A stretch of 38,674 nt of DNA, taken from positions 1 to 38,674 of the forward strand of contig JAEUIN010000149.1 of NCBI GenBank assembly GCA_016793115.1. Direction: 5' to 3'. Made by a program: the position numbers and the translations under genes. Under the pieces are notes generated by a model that worked only from the letters and a program-made list of their open reading frames with translations, was not told where the DNA came from and searched no databases. Each line of letters opens with the position of its first letter. Position 1 is the first letter of the stretch. The stretch comes from Planctomycetaceae bacterium. GTDB taxonomy: Bacteria > Planctomycetota > Planctomycetia > Pirellulales > PNKZ01. Of this stretch, positions 26,183 through 34,458 are shown piece after piece.

Positions 26183-27004
26183 ATGATGTTGCCGCTTCGC
26201 CACACCGGTTTGTTTTCGCAACGGCTCCGCCTTGTCGCCGCCGCGGCGCTCGCTCTGATTGTTACGCTCGCGCCCGCCTCGCTTTCGGCCGAGGAAGGCT
26301 GGATCACGCTGTTCGACGGCAAGACGCTCGACGGCTGGCACAAGAACCCGCAGAAGATCGGCCACGGCACCGGCGGCCAGTGGACCGTGGAAGACGGCGC
26401 CATCACCGGCCAACAAGACCCGCCCGGCAGCGGCAACGGCGGCATCCTGCTCACCGACAAGAAGTTCAAGAACTTCGAAGTCGAACTCGACATCAAGCCC
26501 GACTGGGGCATCTGCAGCGGCTTCTTTCTCCGCGCGAACGATCAAGGCAAATGCCTACAGATGATGGTCGACTATCACGACGCGGGCAACGTCGGGCACG
26601 TGTACGGCGAAGGCACGGGCGGCTTCAACACGCGGCCGTTCAACATCTACGGTGAGTACGAGAACAAGGAATTGAAGTCGATCACGACCAAGCCGGTCGA
26701 GAACGCGCCGAAGGTCGACTACACCTGCACGGCCGAGGAGTGGGTGAAGGCGTGGAAGGTCGGCGACTGGAACAAGGTGAAGGTGCGCGTCGAAGGGAGC
26801 CCGGCCAAGGTGACCACCTGGATCAACGGCACGCACATCATCACCTGGGACGGCAACACCTACGTCGACCCGAAGTACGATGCCAAGAAGGTGATTGAGA
26901 CGCTCGGCGACGAAGGAAGCATCGCCGTGCAGGTACACGGCGGCAAGAGCTGGCCGGCCGGCGCGAAGTGCCGCTGGAAAAACATCCGCGTGAAGCCGCT
27001 GTAA
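26183..27004 (+). CDS. Secreted DUF1080 (3-keto-disaccharide hydrolase-like) protein
   Basis: The 273-residue protein begins MMLPLRHTG and has a signal peptide (LVAAAALALIVTLAPASLSA). The mature part is a single DUF1080 domain: GWITLFDGKTLDGWHKN, WTVEDGAITGQ, NFEVELDIKPDWG, GFFLRANDQGKC, WNKVKVRVEG, and the closing IAVQVHGG and CRWKNIRVKPL. The fold is a concanavalin-like beta-sandwich; some relatives hydrolyse 3-keto-disaccharides, many only bind sugars. Planctomycetes have many. It is a paralogue in domain type of the C-terminus of the kinase at 3218. The ATG at 26183 has AAGGG 12 bases upstream. A SUMF1-like gene follows after a palindromic repeat. Confidence 0.85.
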   Translation: MMLPLRHTGLFSQRLRLVAAAALALIVTLAPASLSAEEGWITLFDGKTLDGWHKNPQKIGHGTGGQWTVEDGAITGQQDPPGSGNGGILLTDKKFKNFEVELDIKPDWGICSGFFLRANDQGKCLQMMVDYHDAGNVGHVYGEGTGGFNTRPFNIYGEYENKELKSITTKPVENAPKVDYTCTAEEWVKAWKVGDWNKVKVRVEGSPAKVTTWINGTHIITWDGNTYVDPKYDAKKVIETLGDEGSIAVQVHGGKSWPAGAKCRWKNIRVKPL

Positions 27005-27030
27005 GGCGTAATCCTTGCGCCTCAAAGCCC

Positions 27031-27111
27031 GGGTGGCACTGGTGGCTCGTCCACCAGTGCAATTTCGACACCCAGCTTTAAGCACTGGTGGGCAAGCCAT
27101 CAGTGCCACCC
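27031..27111. repeat. Long palindrome, GGTGGCACTGGTGG family, copy 1
   Basis: The 30-base arms 27031-27060 and 27082-27111 pair with three mismatches, all transitions. A second copy, with perfect arms, lies at 38565-38640. It lies between the DUF1080 and SUMF1 genes, and could act as a terminator. Open frames crossing it are not coding. Confidence 0.8.
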
Positions 27112-27134
27112 CATCTTTTACTTTTTGCGCGGCT

Positions 27135-27977
27135 ATGCGCTTGTTTCCTTTAGCGACTTTCGTGTGGCTCTGCGCTTGCGGCTTCGCAGCCGCCGACGGT
27201 GCGGAGCCGCGCGTCGTGAAAAACTCGCTCGGCATGGAGTTCGTCGCGATTCCGGACGGCGATTTTCTGATGGGCTCCGACGACGGCGACCCGATGGGCG
27301 AGGCCGACGAGCGGCCGCGGCATCGCGTGCGGATCACGCGGCCGTTTCGGCTCGGCGTGTGCGAGGTATCGCAGCATGAGTTTGCGACGGTCATGGGAGC
27401 AAACCCGAGCTGGTTCGCCGCGACAGGCGGCGGGCGCGACGACGTGGCCGGCATGGACACGTCGCGGTTTCCCGTCGACATGATCACGTGGCTCGAGGCC
27501 GACGAGTTTTGCCGTCGGCTCTCCGCTCTCCCCGCCGAGAAAGCGGCCGGCCGACGCTACCGCTTGCCGACCGAGGCGGAATGGGAGTACGCCGCGCGGG
27601 CGGGCGCGACGACGAAGTCGGCCGGCGGCGATCGGCTGGAGCCTGCGAAAGCGAACGTCGCCTTCGATCTCGCGACGCGCGATCCCGCTTCGCCGCGACG
27701 GACTTGGCCGGTCGACGCCGGAACTCCCGATGCGCTGGGGCTGCGCAACATGCACGGCAACGTCTGGGAGTGGTGCGCCGATCGCTACGACCCGACGTAC
27801 TACGAACGCTCGCCGACGGACGACCCGCCCGGCCCGGCGGAAGGGACGGGGCGCGCGGTCCGCGGCGGCGACTACCGCTCGCCACCTGAGATGGCCCGCA
27901 GTACAAATCGCGACTTCACACGCGAAAGCCGGCGCGATCAGGGCAACGGGTTGCGTGTGGTGCTAATCGCGGAATGA
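27135..27977 (+). CDS. SUMF1/formylglycine-generating-enzyme-like secreted protein
   Basis: The 280-residue protein begins at ATG 27135 with a signal peptide (MRLFPLATFVWLCACGFAAA). SUMF1-fold landmarks follow: NSLGMEFVAIPDGDFLMGS, PVDMITWLEADEFCRRL, YRLPTEAEWEYAARAGA, LRNMHGNVWEWCADRYDP and AVRGGDY, ending GLRVVLIAE. The pair of active-site cysteines of true formylglycine-generating enzymes, which follow the RGGSW-type motif, is missing (here RGGDYRSPPEMARS), so it probably does not activate sulfatases and may be a binding or structural member. The longer open frame upstream runs through the palindrome at 27031-27111. No sulfatase gene is adjacent. Confidence 0.85.
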   Translation: MRLFPLATFVWLCACGFAAADGAEPRVVKNSLGMEFVAIPDGDFLMGSDDGDPMGEADERPRHRVRITRPFRLGVCEVSQHEFATVMGANPSWFAATGGGRDDVAGMDTSRFPVDMITWLEADEFCRRLSALPAEKAAGRRYRLPTEAEWEYAARAGATTKSAGGDRLEPAKANVAFDLATRDPASPRRTWPVDAGTPDALGLRNMHGNVWEWCADRYDPTYYERSPTDDPPGPAEGTGRAVRGGDYRSPPEMARSTNRDFTRESRRDQGNGLRVVLIAE

Positions 27978-27984
27978 CTCGACG

Positions 27985-29580
27985 TCAGTCCGTACCCACC
28001 GTGAAGTCGATCGTGGATTGGCCGATCTTCTTGCTGAGCGTGTCGACGATCGTGAGTTGGAGCGTGTAGCGGCCGTCGTAGATGCGCTCCGGCACCGAGA
28101 GGAAGTAGCGGATGAAGTAGTCGCGGCGCTCGTTGCGGCAGTATTCCTCGGTGAGCGCCAGATCGCCTTCGGCCACGCGCCGGCCTTGCGCGTCGAGAAT
28201 CTGGTAGCTGCCGCGCAGCGCCGTGTGGAAGCCTTTCTCCGATTGCTCGCTGCGGAAGTTTTGCACTTCGGCGTAGAGAATCAGCGGCTGGTTCGCCTTA
28301 AACTTCGACTCTTTGAACTTCTCGTACACACCGTAGCTGGCGACTTCCGTGCAGAAGGCCAGGTTGCGGACGGTGAGCGTGCTCGCCTCGGCCAACCGCG
28401 AATCGGCCTTGGCCAGATGGATGCGGGCCTCGGCCGAGCGTTTCGCCGGATCGCTGATCCGTTCGTTGTCGAGGCAGGTGGCCAAGGTGTAGAGTTGCTC
28501 GCGCCAGTAGTCTTGCTCCGCGGCGGAGATGCCGGGAATCGGCTTCAGCGCGTCGTCACGACGACCGGCCGCGAGATAGAGCATTCGGAGCTGCGCGTGC
28601 TGCGAGACTTCCTGCTCGCTGTCGGGCGGTTCGGCGGTGAGTTTTTCGAGCGCGGCGATCGAATCGCCGAGCGCGTCGCGCCAATCGGTCTTGGCATCCA
28701 CGGCGGCCGGCTTTTCCGGCGTCGTCGGTGACGGGCTCGAAGTCGGTGACGAAGCCGGTTGCGATGCGGCGGCGACGACGTCGGGCTGTTGCGTCGTCGC
28801 GACGGCGGGCGGCGGCGGGGCTTGCCCTTCGGCCTCGATGCGCTGCGCCTGTTCGACGGCGGCCTGCAACAGCGTTTCCGTGGGCAAGGAAAGTCCGCCC
28901 GACGCGCCCGAGGGCCCGCGAACGGCAAGCTGCGAGCGGAGCATTTCGGTCGCCATGGCGCTCTGCGACGGAGCGACGCTCGCCGGCGTGCTCGGCGGAG
29001 GAGCGCTCTGCGGCGACGGAGCGGCGGCCGACGTTTTCGAGAGCGATTCGGTCGCCGACGTTTGTTGCACGGAATACTTCGGCGCGGCGGCGTCGGGTTG
29101 CGGCGGCGCCGTTTGCTCCGCCGCCGCAGTCTTGCCGCGGTAGGCGGCGCCGGCGCGGAACGTTTGCATGAGCATCGGCCAAAGCGCCGGATCGGTCTGG
29201 CGCAGGTCGGCGAGAAGCTGGTTTTGCGTCGCCGGATCGACCGTGCCTAGTGCCTGCAATTCGGCGGCGATCTTTTGCAGATCGGCGTCCGTGGCCGGGC
29301 GGATCGCGCCGCCGGGGGGCGTCGCTTCCGGAGCGTTGTTGCTATAGCGCGAGGTGGGGACCGAGGGAGCGGCCGCGGCCGGTTGGTCGCCGGCCCAGGC
29401 CTGCGCTCCGGATTTGGCATAGGGGCTGACCGGAACCGGTGCTTGCGGCGGAGCGTTGGGATCGCTCGGACCGTCGGTGGGGGCGGCGGTGAGCTGTTCC
29501 GTCGGCAGTCGTTGCGCAACGCAGCCGGCCGCCGCGAGGCAGCAGGCGAACAGCGAGGTAAGACGCAGGCATCCGTCCAT
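27985..29580 (-). CDS. Large lipoprotein of unknown function
   Basis: The 531-residue protein starts MDGCLRLTSLFACCLAAAGC, a lipoprotein signal with lipobox LAAAGC (Cys20), so it should be anchored in a membrane. Residues about 25-300 are low-complexity (Ala/Pro/Ser/Gln-rich) and probably disordered, with two helical segments. Residues about 300-530 form a conserved-looking domain: a helical part (DSIAALEKLTAEPPDSEQEV) and then a beta-rich part (LILYAEVQNFRSEQSEKGF, RVAEGDLAL, ISRYFLSVPE-like, GRYTLQLTIVD). I do not recognise the family. It is convergent with the SUMF1 gene, the stops being seven bases apart, and 101 bases downstream of the holA stop on the same strand. Confidence 0.7.
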   Translation of the reverse strand: MDGCLRLTSLFACCLAAAGCVAQRLPTEQLTAAPTDGPSDPNAPPQAPVPVSPYAKSGAQAWAGDQPAAAAPSVPTSRYSNNAPEATPPGGAIRPATDADLQKIAAELQALGTVDPATQNQLLADLRQTDPALWPMLMQTFRAGAAYRGKTAAAEQTAPPQPDAAAPKYSVQQTSATESLSKTSAAAPSPQSAPPPSTPASVAPSQSAMATEMLRSQLAVRGPSGASGGLSLPTETLLQAAVEQAQRIEAEGQAPPPPAVATTQQPDVVAAASQPASSPTSSPSPTTPEKPAAVDAKTDWRDALGDSIAALEKLTAEPPDSEQEVSQHAQLRMLYLAAGRRDDALKPIPGISAAEQDYWREQLYTLATCLDNERISDPAKRSAEARIHLAKADSRLAEASTLTVRNLAFCTEVASYGVYEKFKESKFKANQPLILYAEVQNFRSEQSEKGFHTALRGSYQILDAQGRRVAEGDLALTEEYCRNERRDYFIRYFLSVPERIYDGRYTLQLTIVDTLSKKIGQSTIDFTVGTD

Positions 29581-29681
29581 GGATTGCGAGCACGGAGCTG
29601 AAGGGAAACGACCGACGGTCGGGGGGCGGCAGGGTACGAGAAACGGCCGAAGCGATCAAGAGAATCCGCTGCGACGAAGAC

Positions 29682-30758
29682 TTACGCCGTGGCAGCTTTA
29701 CGTGGATCGCCGGCCGTGGAAAGTTGGGCGATGAAGCGTTCGAGCACGAGCCGCGCGCGGGCCGGTGCGGAAGAGCGGCCTTTGAGGGCGATATCGGCAT
29801 CGAGCAGCATTTCGTAGAGCCGGCCGGAGCGCTTGCGGCCGAGTTGCCGCCATTGCCGCTCCGCTTTGTCCATCACAAACGGCTTGAAGCCGGCTTGTTC
29901 GAGTATTCGCCGCGGTTGCACGGGGCGCTTGGCCCGCTCGGCGTCTTCAAGCAGACGGGTGGCGGCGGCGAAGCGGCGAAACGTCGACGACATTTGCGCC
30001 AGCAATGCAATCGGGTGTTCGCCGGCGGCGATGAGGCGATCGAGCTGCTGCATCGCGGCGGGGCCGTGGCCGTCGGCGACGGCGTCGATCATTTCCCAAG
30101 CGGTTTTCGAGCGCCAGGTGCCGACGAACTTGTCGACCAGTTCGCACGAGATCGGCTCGGCTCCGGCGGCCGAAGCCAGCTTGCCGAGTTCTTGATCGAG
30201 CAGGCCGAGTTCCGCGCCGACCAGGTCGACGAGCGACTCGGCGGCGTCGGTCGGCAGCTTCGCGCGATGGTGTTGCTTGGCCCACGCCATGAGCCACTTC
30301 ACGAGCGCGGCGCCCGTGGGCGACGTGCATTGAATGTTGAGCCCGGCGGCGGCCACGGCCTTGTAGAGCTTGGTATTCGACGGCCACGTGTCGACGTCGA
30401 GAATCAGCACCCCGGCATGCGACGGCTTGGCCACGTAGTCTTCGAGCTTCGGGCGATACTCGGTGACGAATTTATCGGCGTCGTCGACGACGACCACGCG
30501 CCGCGCGCCGTCGCCGAAGAGCGACATCGTGCTGAGTTCGTCGAGTACGTCGCGGAGCACGGCTTGCGGGCCGTTGAACTCGCTGACGGAAAACTCGGCG
30601 TCGCCGCCGGCGATGCGGCGCTTTAATTCCTGCCGCACGAGCCGCTTCAGGAACGGCTCATCGCCGAACACGGCGCAGACGGGCGGCACCGCGGCCGGCT
30701 CGGTTTGGGCGAGCAGGTCGACGGCGGCGACGAAATCGGCGGAGGCTTTGGCGCACAT
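29682..30758 (-). CDS. holA: DNA polymerase III subunit delta
   Basis: The 358-residue clamp-loader subunit. It fits HolA by its N-terminal ATPase-like domain (CAVFGDEPFLKRLVRQEL, a FxGEExxL-type motif that opens the family), DELSTMSLFGDGARRVVVVDDADKF, LILDVDTWPSNTKLYKAV, and the C-terminal helical collar (GEHPIALLAQMSSTFRRFA). Like other delta subunits, it lacks a Walker A motif. HolA opens the sliding clamp during loading. The ATG at 30756-30758 fits the family's N-terminus; the upstream open frame includes the promoter. It is divergent with xseA. The promoter's -10 box lies six bases before the start, so the mRNA is probably leaderless. Confidence 0.85.
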   Translation of the reverse strand: MCAKASADFVAAVDLLAQTEPAAVPPVCAVFGDEPFLKRLVRQELKRRIAGGDAEFSVSEFNGPQAVLRDVLDELSTMSLFGDGARRVVVVDDADKFVTEYRPKLEDYVAKPSHAGVLILDVDTWPSNTKLYKAVAAAGLNIQCTSPTGAALVKWLMAWAKQHHRAKLPTDAAESLVDLVGAELGLLDQELGKLASAAGAEPISCELVDKFVGTWRSKTAWEMIDAVADGHGPAAMQQLDRLIAAGEHPIALLAQMSSTFRRFAAATRLLEDAERAKRPVQPRRILEQAGFKPFVMDKAERQWRQLGRKRSGRLYEMLLDADIALKGRSSAPARARLVLERFIAQLSTAGDPRKAATA

Positions 30759-30764
30759 TCCCAA

Positions 30765-30793
30765 TTTATACCGCGGCCTTCCGCGCGACCCAA
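30765..30793 (-). promoter_or_regulatory. Candidate holA promoter
   Basis: On the minus strand, TTGGGT (30793-30788) and TATAAA (30770-30765) are separated by 17 bases. The -10 box ends six bases before the holA ATG, so transcription should start at or next to the start codon. Confidence 0.45.
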
Positions 30794-30814
30794 GCGGGCT
30801 GCTAGGATCATCGC

Positions 30815-32044
30815 ATGGCTTCACCTTACGAAACATCGCCGCCAAGCGTGCCGGCCGGACCGCCGATTCTGACCGTCGGGCAGTTGACGAGCGAGTTGAA
30901 AGACTTGCTGGAGTCGTCGTTTCCGGCGGTGTGGGTATCCGGGGAGATTTCCAACTTCTCGCGGCCTTCGTCGGGACATTGCTATTTCACGCTCAAGGAC
31001 GACGCGGCGCAAATTCGGGCCGTGATGTGGCGCGGCACGGCCGAGCGGATTCGCTTCGATTTGCACGACGGGCTCGAGGTCGTTTGCTTCGGCGCGGTCG
31101 ACGTCTACGCGCCGCGCGGTAGTTATCAACTCGTCGTCTCGAAGCTCGAGCCGAAGGGAATCGGGGCGCTGGAGTTAGCGCTGCGGAAGCTCAAAGAGAA
31201 GCTGGCCAAGGAAGGGTTGTTCGACAAGAGCCGCAAGCGGCCGATTCCGAAATTTCCGCGGCGGATTGCATTTGTGACGAGCCCGACCGGGGCCGCGGTG
31301 CGCGACTTTCTCGAAGTGTTGCGACGCCGGTGGCGCGGGGCCGACGTGCTGATCGTGCCGACGCGCGTGCAAGGCGACTGCGCGGCCGATGAGATCGCCG
31401 CCGCGATCGCCAAGGCCAACCGGCCGGAACTCGGCGTCGACGTGCTCGTCGTCGGCCGCGGCGGCGGCAGCCTGGAAGACTTGTGGTGTTTCAATGAAGA
31501 GCCGGTGGTGCGGGCCGTGGCCGGGTCGCGGATCCCGGTCGTTTCGGCCGTCGGGCACGAGATCGACGTGACGCTTTGCGACTTGGCGGCCGACGTTCGC
31601 GCACTGACGCCGAGCGAAGCGGCCGAACTCGTCGCTCCGGCGCACGATGCGATGATCGCGTTGTTGCACGACCGGCAGCAGCGCTTGCTCGCGGCGCTAA
31701 AACATCGGGCGGTCGCCGCGCGGCACCGGCTGACGATGCTTGCCGAGCGGCGCTGCTTTCGGCAGCCGCGCGAATTGATTCACGATCGGGCCCAGCGGCT
31801 CGATGAGCTTTGGGCGCGGGCGGCGCGGAGCTTCAAACATCGTTTGCAGATCGAACAGGGAAAGCTCGCCGGCTGGAGCGGCAAGCTGGAATCGCTGAGC
31901 CCGCTGGGTGTTTTGTCGCGAGGCTACAGCGTGACGCAGCGTGCGGAAGACGGCACGCTGGTGCGCGAGGCGGAACAAGTCGCGGCCGGCGATTTGATTC
32001 GCACGCGGCTCCGCAAAGGGGAGATCACGAGCCGGGTGGAGTGA
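30815..32044 (+). CDS. xseA: Exodeoxyribonuclease VII large subunit
   Basis: The 409-residue large subunit of ExoVII, which cuts single-stranded DNA into short oligonucleotides with XseB. Features in order: N-terminal OB-fold (LTVGQLTSELKDLLES, WVSGEISNFSRPSSGHCYF, about 15-60), catalytic domain with PTGAAVRDFLEVLRRR, DVLVVGRGGGSLEDLWCFN and PVVSAVGHEIDVTLCDL (about 140-260), a coiled-coil region rich in Arg and His (about 270-350) and the C-terminal LSPLGVLSRGYSV. The length fits the family. The start is ATG 30815, in the spacing of divergent holA. The small subunit XseB is not adjacent, though it is next to xseA in many bacteria. Confidence 0.92.
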   Translation: MASPYETSPPSVPAGPPILTVGQLTSELKDLLESSFPAVWVSGEISNFSRPSSGHCYFTLKDDAAQIRAVMWRGTAERIRFDLHDGLEVVCFGAVDVYAPRGSYQLVVSKLEPKGIGALELALRKLKEKLAKEGLFDKSRKRPIPKFPRRIAFVTSPTGAAVRDFLEVLRRRWRGADVLIVPTRVQGDCAADEIAAAIAKANRPELGVDVLVVGRGGGSLEDLWCFNEEPVVRAVAGSRIPVVSAVGHEIDVTLCDLAADVRALTPSEAAELVAPAHDAMIALLHDRQQRLLAALKHRAVAARHRLTMLAERRCFRQPRELIHDRAQRLDELWARAARSFKHRLQIEQGKLAGWSGKLESLSPLGVLSRGYSVTQRAEDGTLVREAEQVAAGDLIRTRLRKGEITSRVE

Positions 32045-32059
32045 CCGCACGTCGCAACG

Positions 32060-32165
32060 CTGCGGCGTCGAACCGGTCGCTGACGCTCCCGGCTCCGAGG
32101 TCGATGAGCCTTACTGCGCCGGTGCCGGCTGCGCGGAACGCCGCGGAGGGCGTTCCCTACAGATA
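32060..32165. repeat. Repeat remnants, including a solo GGGAACGCC arm
   Basis: The intergenic gap carries CGGTCGCTGACGCTCCCGG (32077-32095) followed by CTCCGAGG, and a single arm of the GGGAACGCC palindrome (32134-32161), preceded by GGTGCCGGCTGCG. No second arm is present, so this copy cannot form the long hairpin of its relatives. Confidence 0.6.
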
Positions 32166-32201
32166 CCGGCGCCCGACTCCCGGCGGCCGGCGCCTAGTGC
32201 C

Positions 32202-33509
32202 TCACGCTCCCTTCGGCACCGCCCAGTGGTCTGCGCGGTACGTGCGGCCGACGAGTTTGTTCGCTTCCTCGTCGCCGACGATCTGTTCCTTCGCGCCGTC
32301 GAATTGCAAAGCGCGTCCGGTGCGGGCCGCGATGTTCGCCAGATGGCAGAGCGTCGCCGAGAGATGGCCGGTGAGAATGTCGGCGTTCGGCGTGCCGCCG
32401 TTCAGAATGCAGTCGATGAAATTGCGGCGATGTCCTTGGGAGTCGACGCCGCCGGTGACTTCTTCGATCAGCTTGTTGCGCTTGCCGTAGAGCGCATAGC
32501 CGCCTCCTTTGCCGAGCACCATCAGCCCGTCGGTGCCGTAGAAGGCGCAGCCGTTCTCGTGGCCTTCTTGACGGTAAGGCGACCAAATCCGCATCTCGAA
32601 AATGAGTTGCTTCTTATGGCCGACCGCACCGTCGCCCGGGTAGTCGAACGCGGTGTAAAGCGTATCGGAAAACTGCTGGTCGTCGTCGAAGCCGTATTTG
32701 CCTCCCAGCGACACGACATGCGCGGGATGCACGTCGACGCCGAGCCCCCACCGCACAACGTCGAGTTCGTGGACTCCGTCGTTGCCTGCGTCGCCGGTGC
32801 CGAAGTCGTACCACCAGTGCCAATTGTAGTGATGGCGATTCTCTTGATACGGCGCCAGCGGCGCCGGCCCGGTCCACAGATCGTAGTCGAAGCCGGCGGG
32901 AGGCGCGCTCGGTTGCAGGTGGCCGATGTTCTTCCGCTGCTGGCTGTTCCACGCCTTGGCGACGACGATTTCGCCGATTACGCCGCTCCGCAACTTCGCA
33001 AACGCGTCGCGAATGAACGGCGTCGAGCGGGCCTGCGTGCCGACTTGAACGACTTTCTTGTTCCGCTCGGCGGCCTCGACCATGAGCCGGCCTTCGCGGA
33101 TGTTGTGCGAGCAGGGCTTCTCGACGTAGACGTGCTTGCCGGCGTCGAGCGCCAAGATGGCCGCGGGGCCGTGCCAATGATCGGGCGTGGCGACGACCAC
33201 GGCCTCGACCGATTTGTCGTCGAGCACGCGCCGCAAATCGGTGACGACTTGCGGCGAATGGCGATCGGCCACGGCTTCGCGAGCCTTGGCGGCGCGAGCC
33301 TCGTCGGGATCGCAAATGTAGGCGATCTTCACGTCCGGCATAGCCGCGAACGTCTTCAGCAGATTGGTTCCTTGCCCGCCGACGCCGATCGCTCCGAGCG
33401 TCACGGTACGCCCTTCCGCGGCCTCGGCCGGCGACGACGAATGAGACATCGCGGCGGCAGCCGCAACCGAGAGGGCCGAACGTTCCAAGAATTCGCGGCG
33501 CGTCGACAT
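32202..33509 (-). CDS. Gfo/Idh/MocA family oxidoreductase, Tat-exported
   Basis: The 435-residue protein starts with a twin-arginine signal (MSTRREFLERSALSVAAAAA), so it is exported folded. The NAD(P)-binding domain follows with LGAIGVGGQGTNLL (about 42-55), then YICDPDEARAAKA, VVVATPDHWHGPAAI and the family's EKPCSHN (Lys in the EKP motif, about 131-137). The C-terminal domain carries HELDVVRWGLGVDVHPAHVV. Tat-exported members are common in planctomycetes and probably act on sugars in the periplasm, as nucleotide-dependent oxidoreductases or glycosidases; the substrate cannot be told. ATG 33509 is right for the Tat signal, and a longer upstream frame is antisense-like. Confidence 0.88.
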   Translation of the reverse strand: MSTRREFLERSALSVAAAAAMSHSSSPAEAAEGRTVTLGAIGVGGQGTNLLKTFAAMPDVKIAYICDPDEARAAKAREAVADRHSPQVVTDLRRVLDDKSVEAVVVATPDHWHGPAAILALDAGKHVYVEKPCSHNIREGRLMVEAAERNKKVVQVGTQARSTPFIRDAFAKLRSGVIGEIVVAKAWNSQQRKNIGHLQPSAPPAGFDYDLWTGPAPLAPYQENRHHYNWHWWYDFGTGDAGNDGVHELDVVRWGLGVDVHPAHVVSLGGKYGFDDDQQFSDTLYTAFDYPGDGAVGHKKQLIFEMRIWSPYRQEGHENGCAFYGTDGLMVLGKGGGYALYGKRNKLIEEVTGGVDSQGHRRNFIDCILNGGTPNADILTGHLSATLCHLANIAARTGRALQFDGAKEQIVGDEEANKLVGRTYRADHWAVPKGA

Positions 33510-33813
33510 GGCGGGCACTCCGAGAGAATCGCGGTGGGCGAACGATGGGGGAGCGAGCGCCGTCACTCTACCGCCGGCGGTGCGGAACGCCAAAGACTTT
33601 CGCGATAGTTCGACGGCGGTCGATTCGTAGGGTGGGTCGCAGGCCGGAGCGAGTCGCAAGACTCGAGCCGGACAAGGCCCACGCGGATTCGACTCCTGCC
33701 GCGCAAGGAACTCCTGCCGCGCGACGAACGACGCGATGCTTGGGCGTGTGCGGCCCGCATTCCGCGTGGGCCTCGCTGCGCTCGACCCACGCTACGCACG
33801 GTGCTTCAGAAGC
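33510..33813. other. Gene-free stretch holding an inverted-repeat-ended element
   Basis: No gene is seen. Most of it is the element at 33624-33796. The 110 bases before it show nothing beyond possible promoter sequences for the oxidoreductase gene, which I cannot pick out. Confidence 0.45.
33624..33796. repeat. Dispersed element with GTAGGGTGGGTCG-type inverted ends
   Basis: CGTAGGGTGGGTCG (33624-33637) and CGACCCACGCTACG (33783-33796) are inverted copies with one mismatch. The interior holds related half-copies (GGCCCACGCGGATTCG near 33676 and CGCGTGGGCCTCG near 33762). Its layout matches intergenic bacterial repeats often mistaken for short genes; nothing inside looks coding. Confidence 0.5.
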
Positions 33814-34359
33814 TTAGTGCTTCAGGTCGATGACGACGACTGCGGCGACGGCGTCGGCTTTGGTCAGCGGGCCGACGAGTTCCGATTTACCGACCGTGGG
33901 CAAGTAAGTGCGGTAGTGATTGGCCCGCACGGCTTCCACCTTGCTCCGCACCGCGTCGTTCGTGGCCGGCACGAGGGCGTAGAAGCTTTCGGCGACGGTC
34001 TTGTCACCGTCCGGTTTGAAATCCGCCGCGAAGACTTTCAACGCTCCTGCGGCGTAGAGATCGGCGACGAGTTTCTCGGCCGTCGCCTTGGCAAGCTGAC
34101 CGGGAACGTGATTGGCTTCACCGAGCCAAAGCTTGGCTTCGACGAACTCGCTCTTTCGCTCTTCGTAGTTGTCCTGCATGATCTTCGTGATCGATTGCGC
34201 TTGGAACGTCGGCGAGTGCCTATCGTCTTTCAGTTCCTTCGCGGCGGCGGCGCTGCCGCCCGTGTCGGCGTGCGGCGGCTGCTTCGAATCGCAACCGAGG
34301 CAGACGAGCGCGATTGCGGCGGCAACGCGGATTCGCGACGGCAAGAGAATGGCGATCAT
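33814..34359 (-). CDS. Small lipoprotein, paralogue of the next gene
   Basis: The 181-residue protein starts MIAILLPSRIRVAAAIALVCLGC, a lipoprotein signal with lipobox LVCLGC (Cys23). The mature part shares the layout of the protein encoded at 34459-34938: a helix with EFVEAKLWLGEA, then VADLYAAGALKVFAADFKPDGD, then AVRSKVEAV, and a beta-like end. The C-terminal half has an added segment (KSELVGPLTKADAVAAVVVIDLKH). I cannot assign a function. It is 99 bases downstream of its paralogue, on the same strand, suggesting tandem duplication. Confidence 0.65.
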   Translation of the reverse strand: MIAILLPSRIRVAAAIALVCLGCDSKQPPHADTGGSAAAAKELKDDRHSPTFQAQSITKIMQDNYEERKSEFVEAKLWLGEANHVPGQLAKATAEKLVADLYAAGALKVFAADFKPDGDKTVAESFYALVPATNDAVRSKVEAVRANHYRTYLPTVGKSELVGPLTKADAVAAVVVIDLKH

Positions 34360-34458
34360 CGGTCGGCTCCTGGGCGTGGTGATAGAGCTCGGCAGGGCCG
34401 AACGGCGGCCCGAGAGCGCCGCCGCGGGCGCGCTCGGATCCACGACTTCCTCTCTATT

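Noticed and set aside
32045..32201. Search for xseB next to xseA
   Set aside because: The gap is repeat remnants; no frame resembles the roughly 70-residue small subunit.
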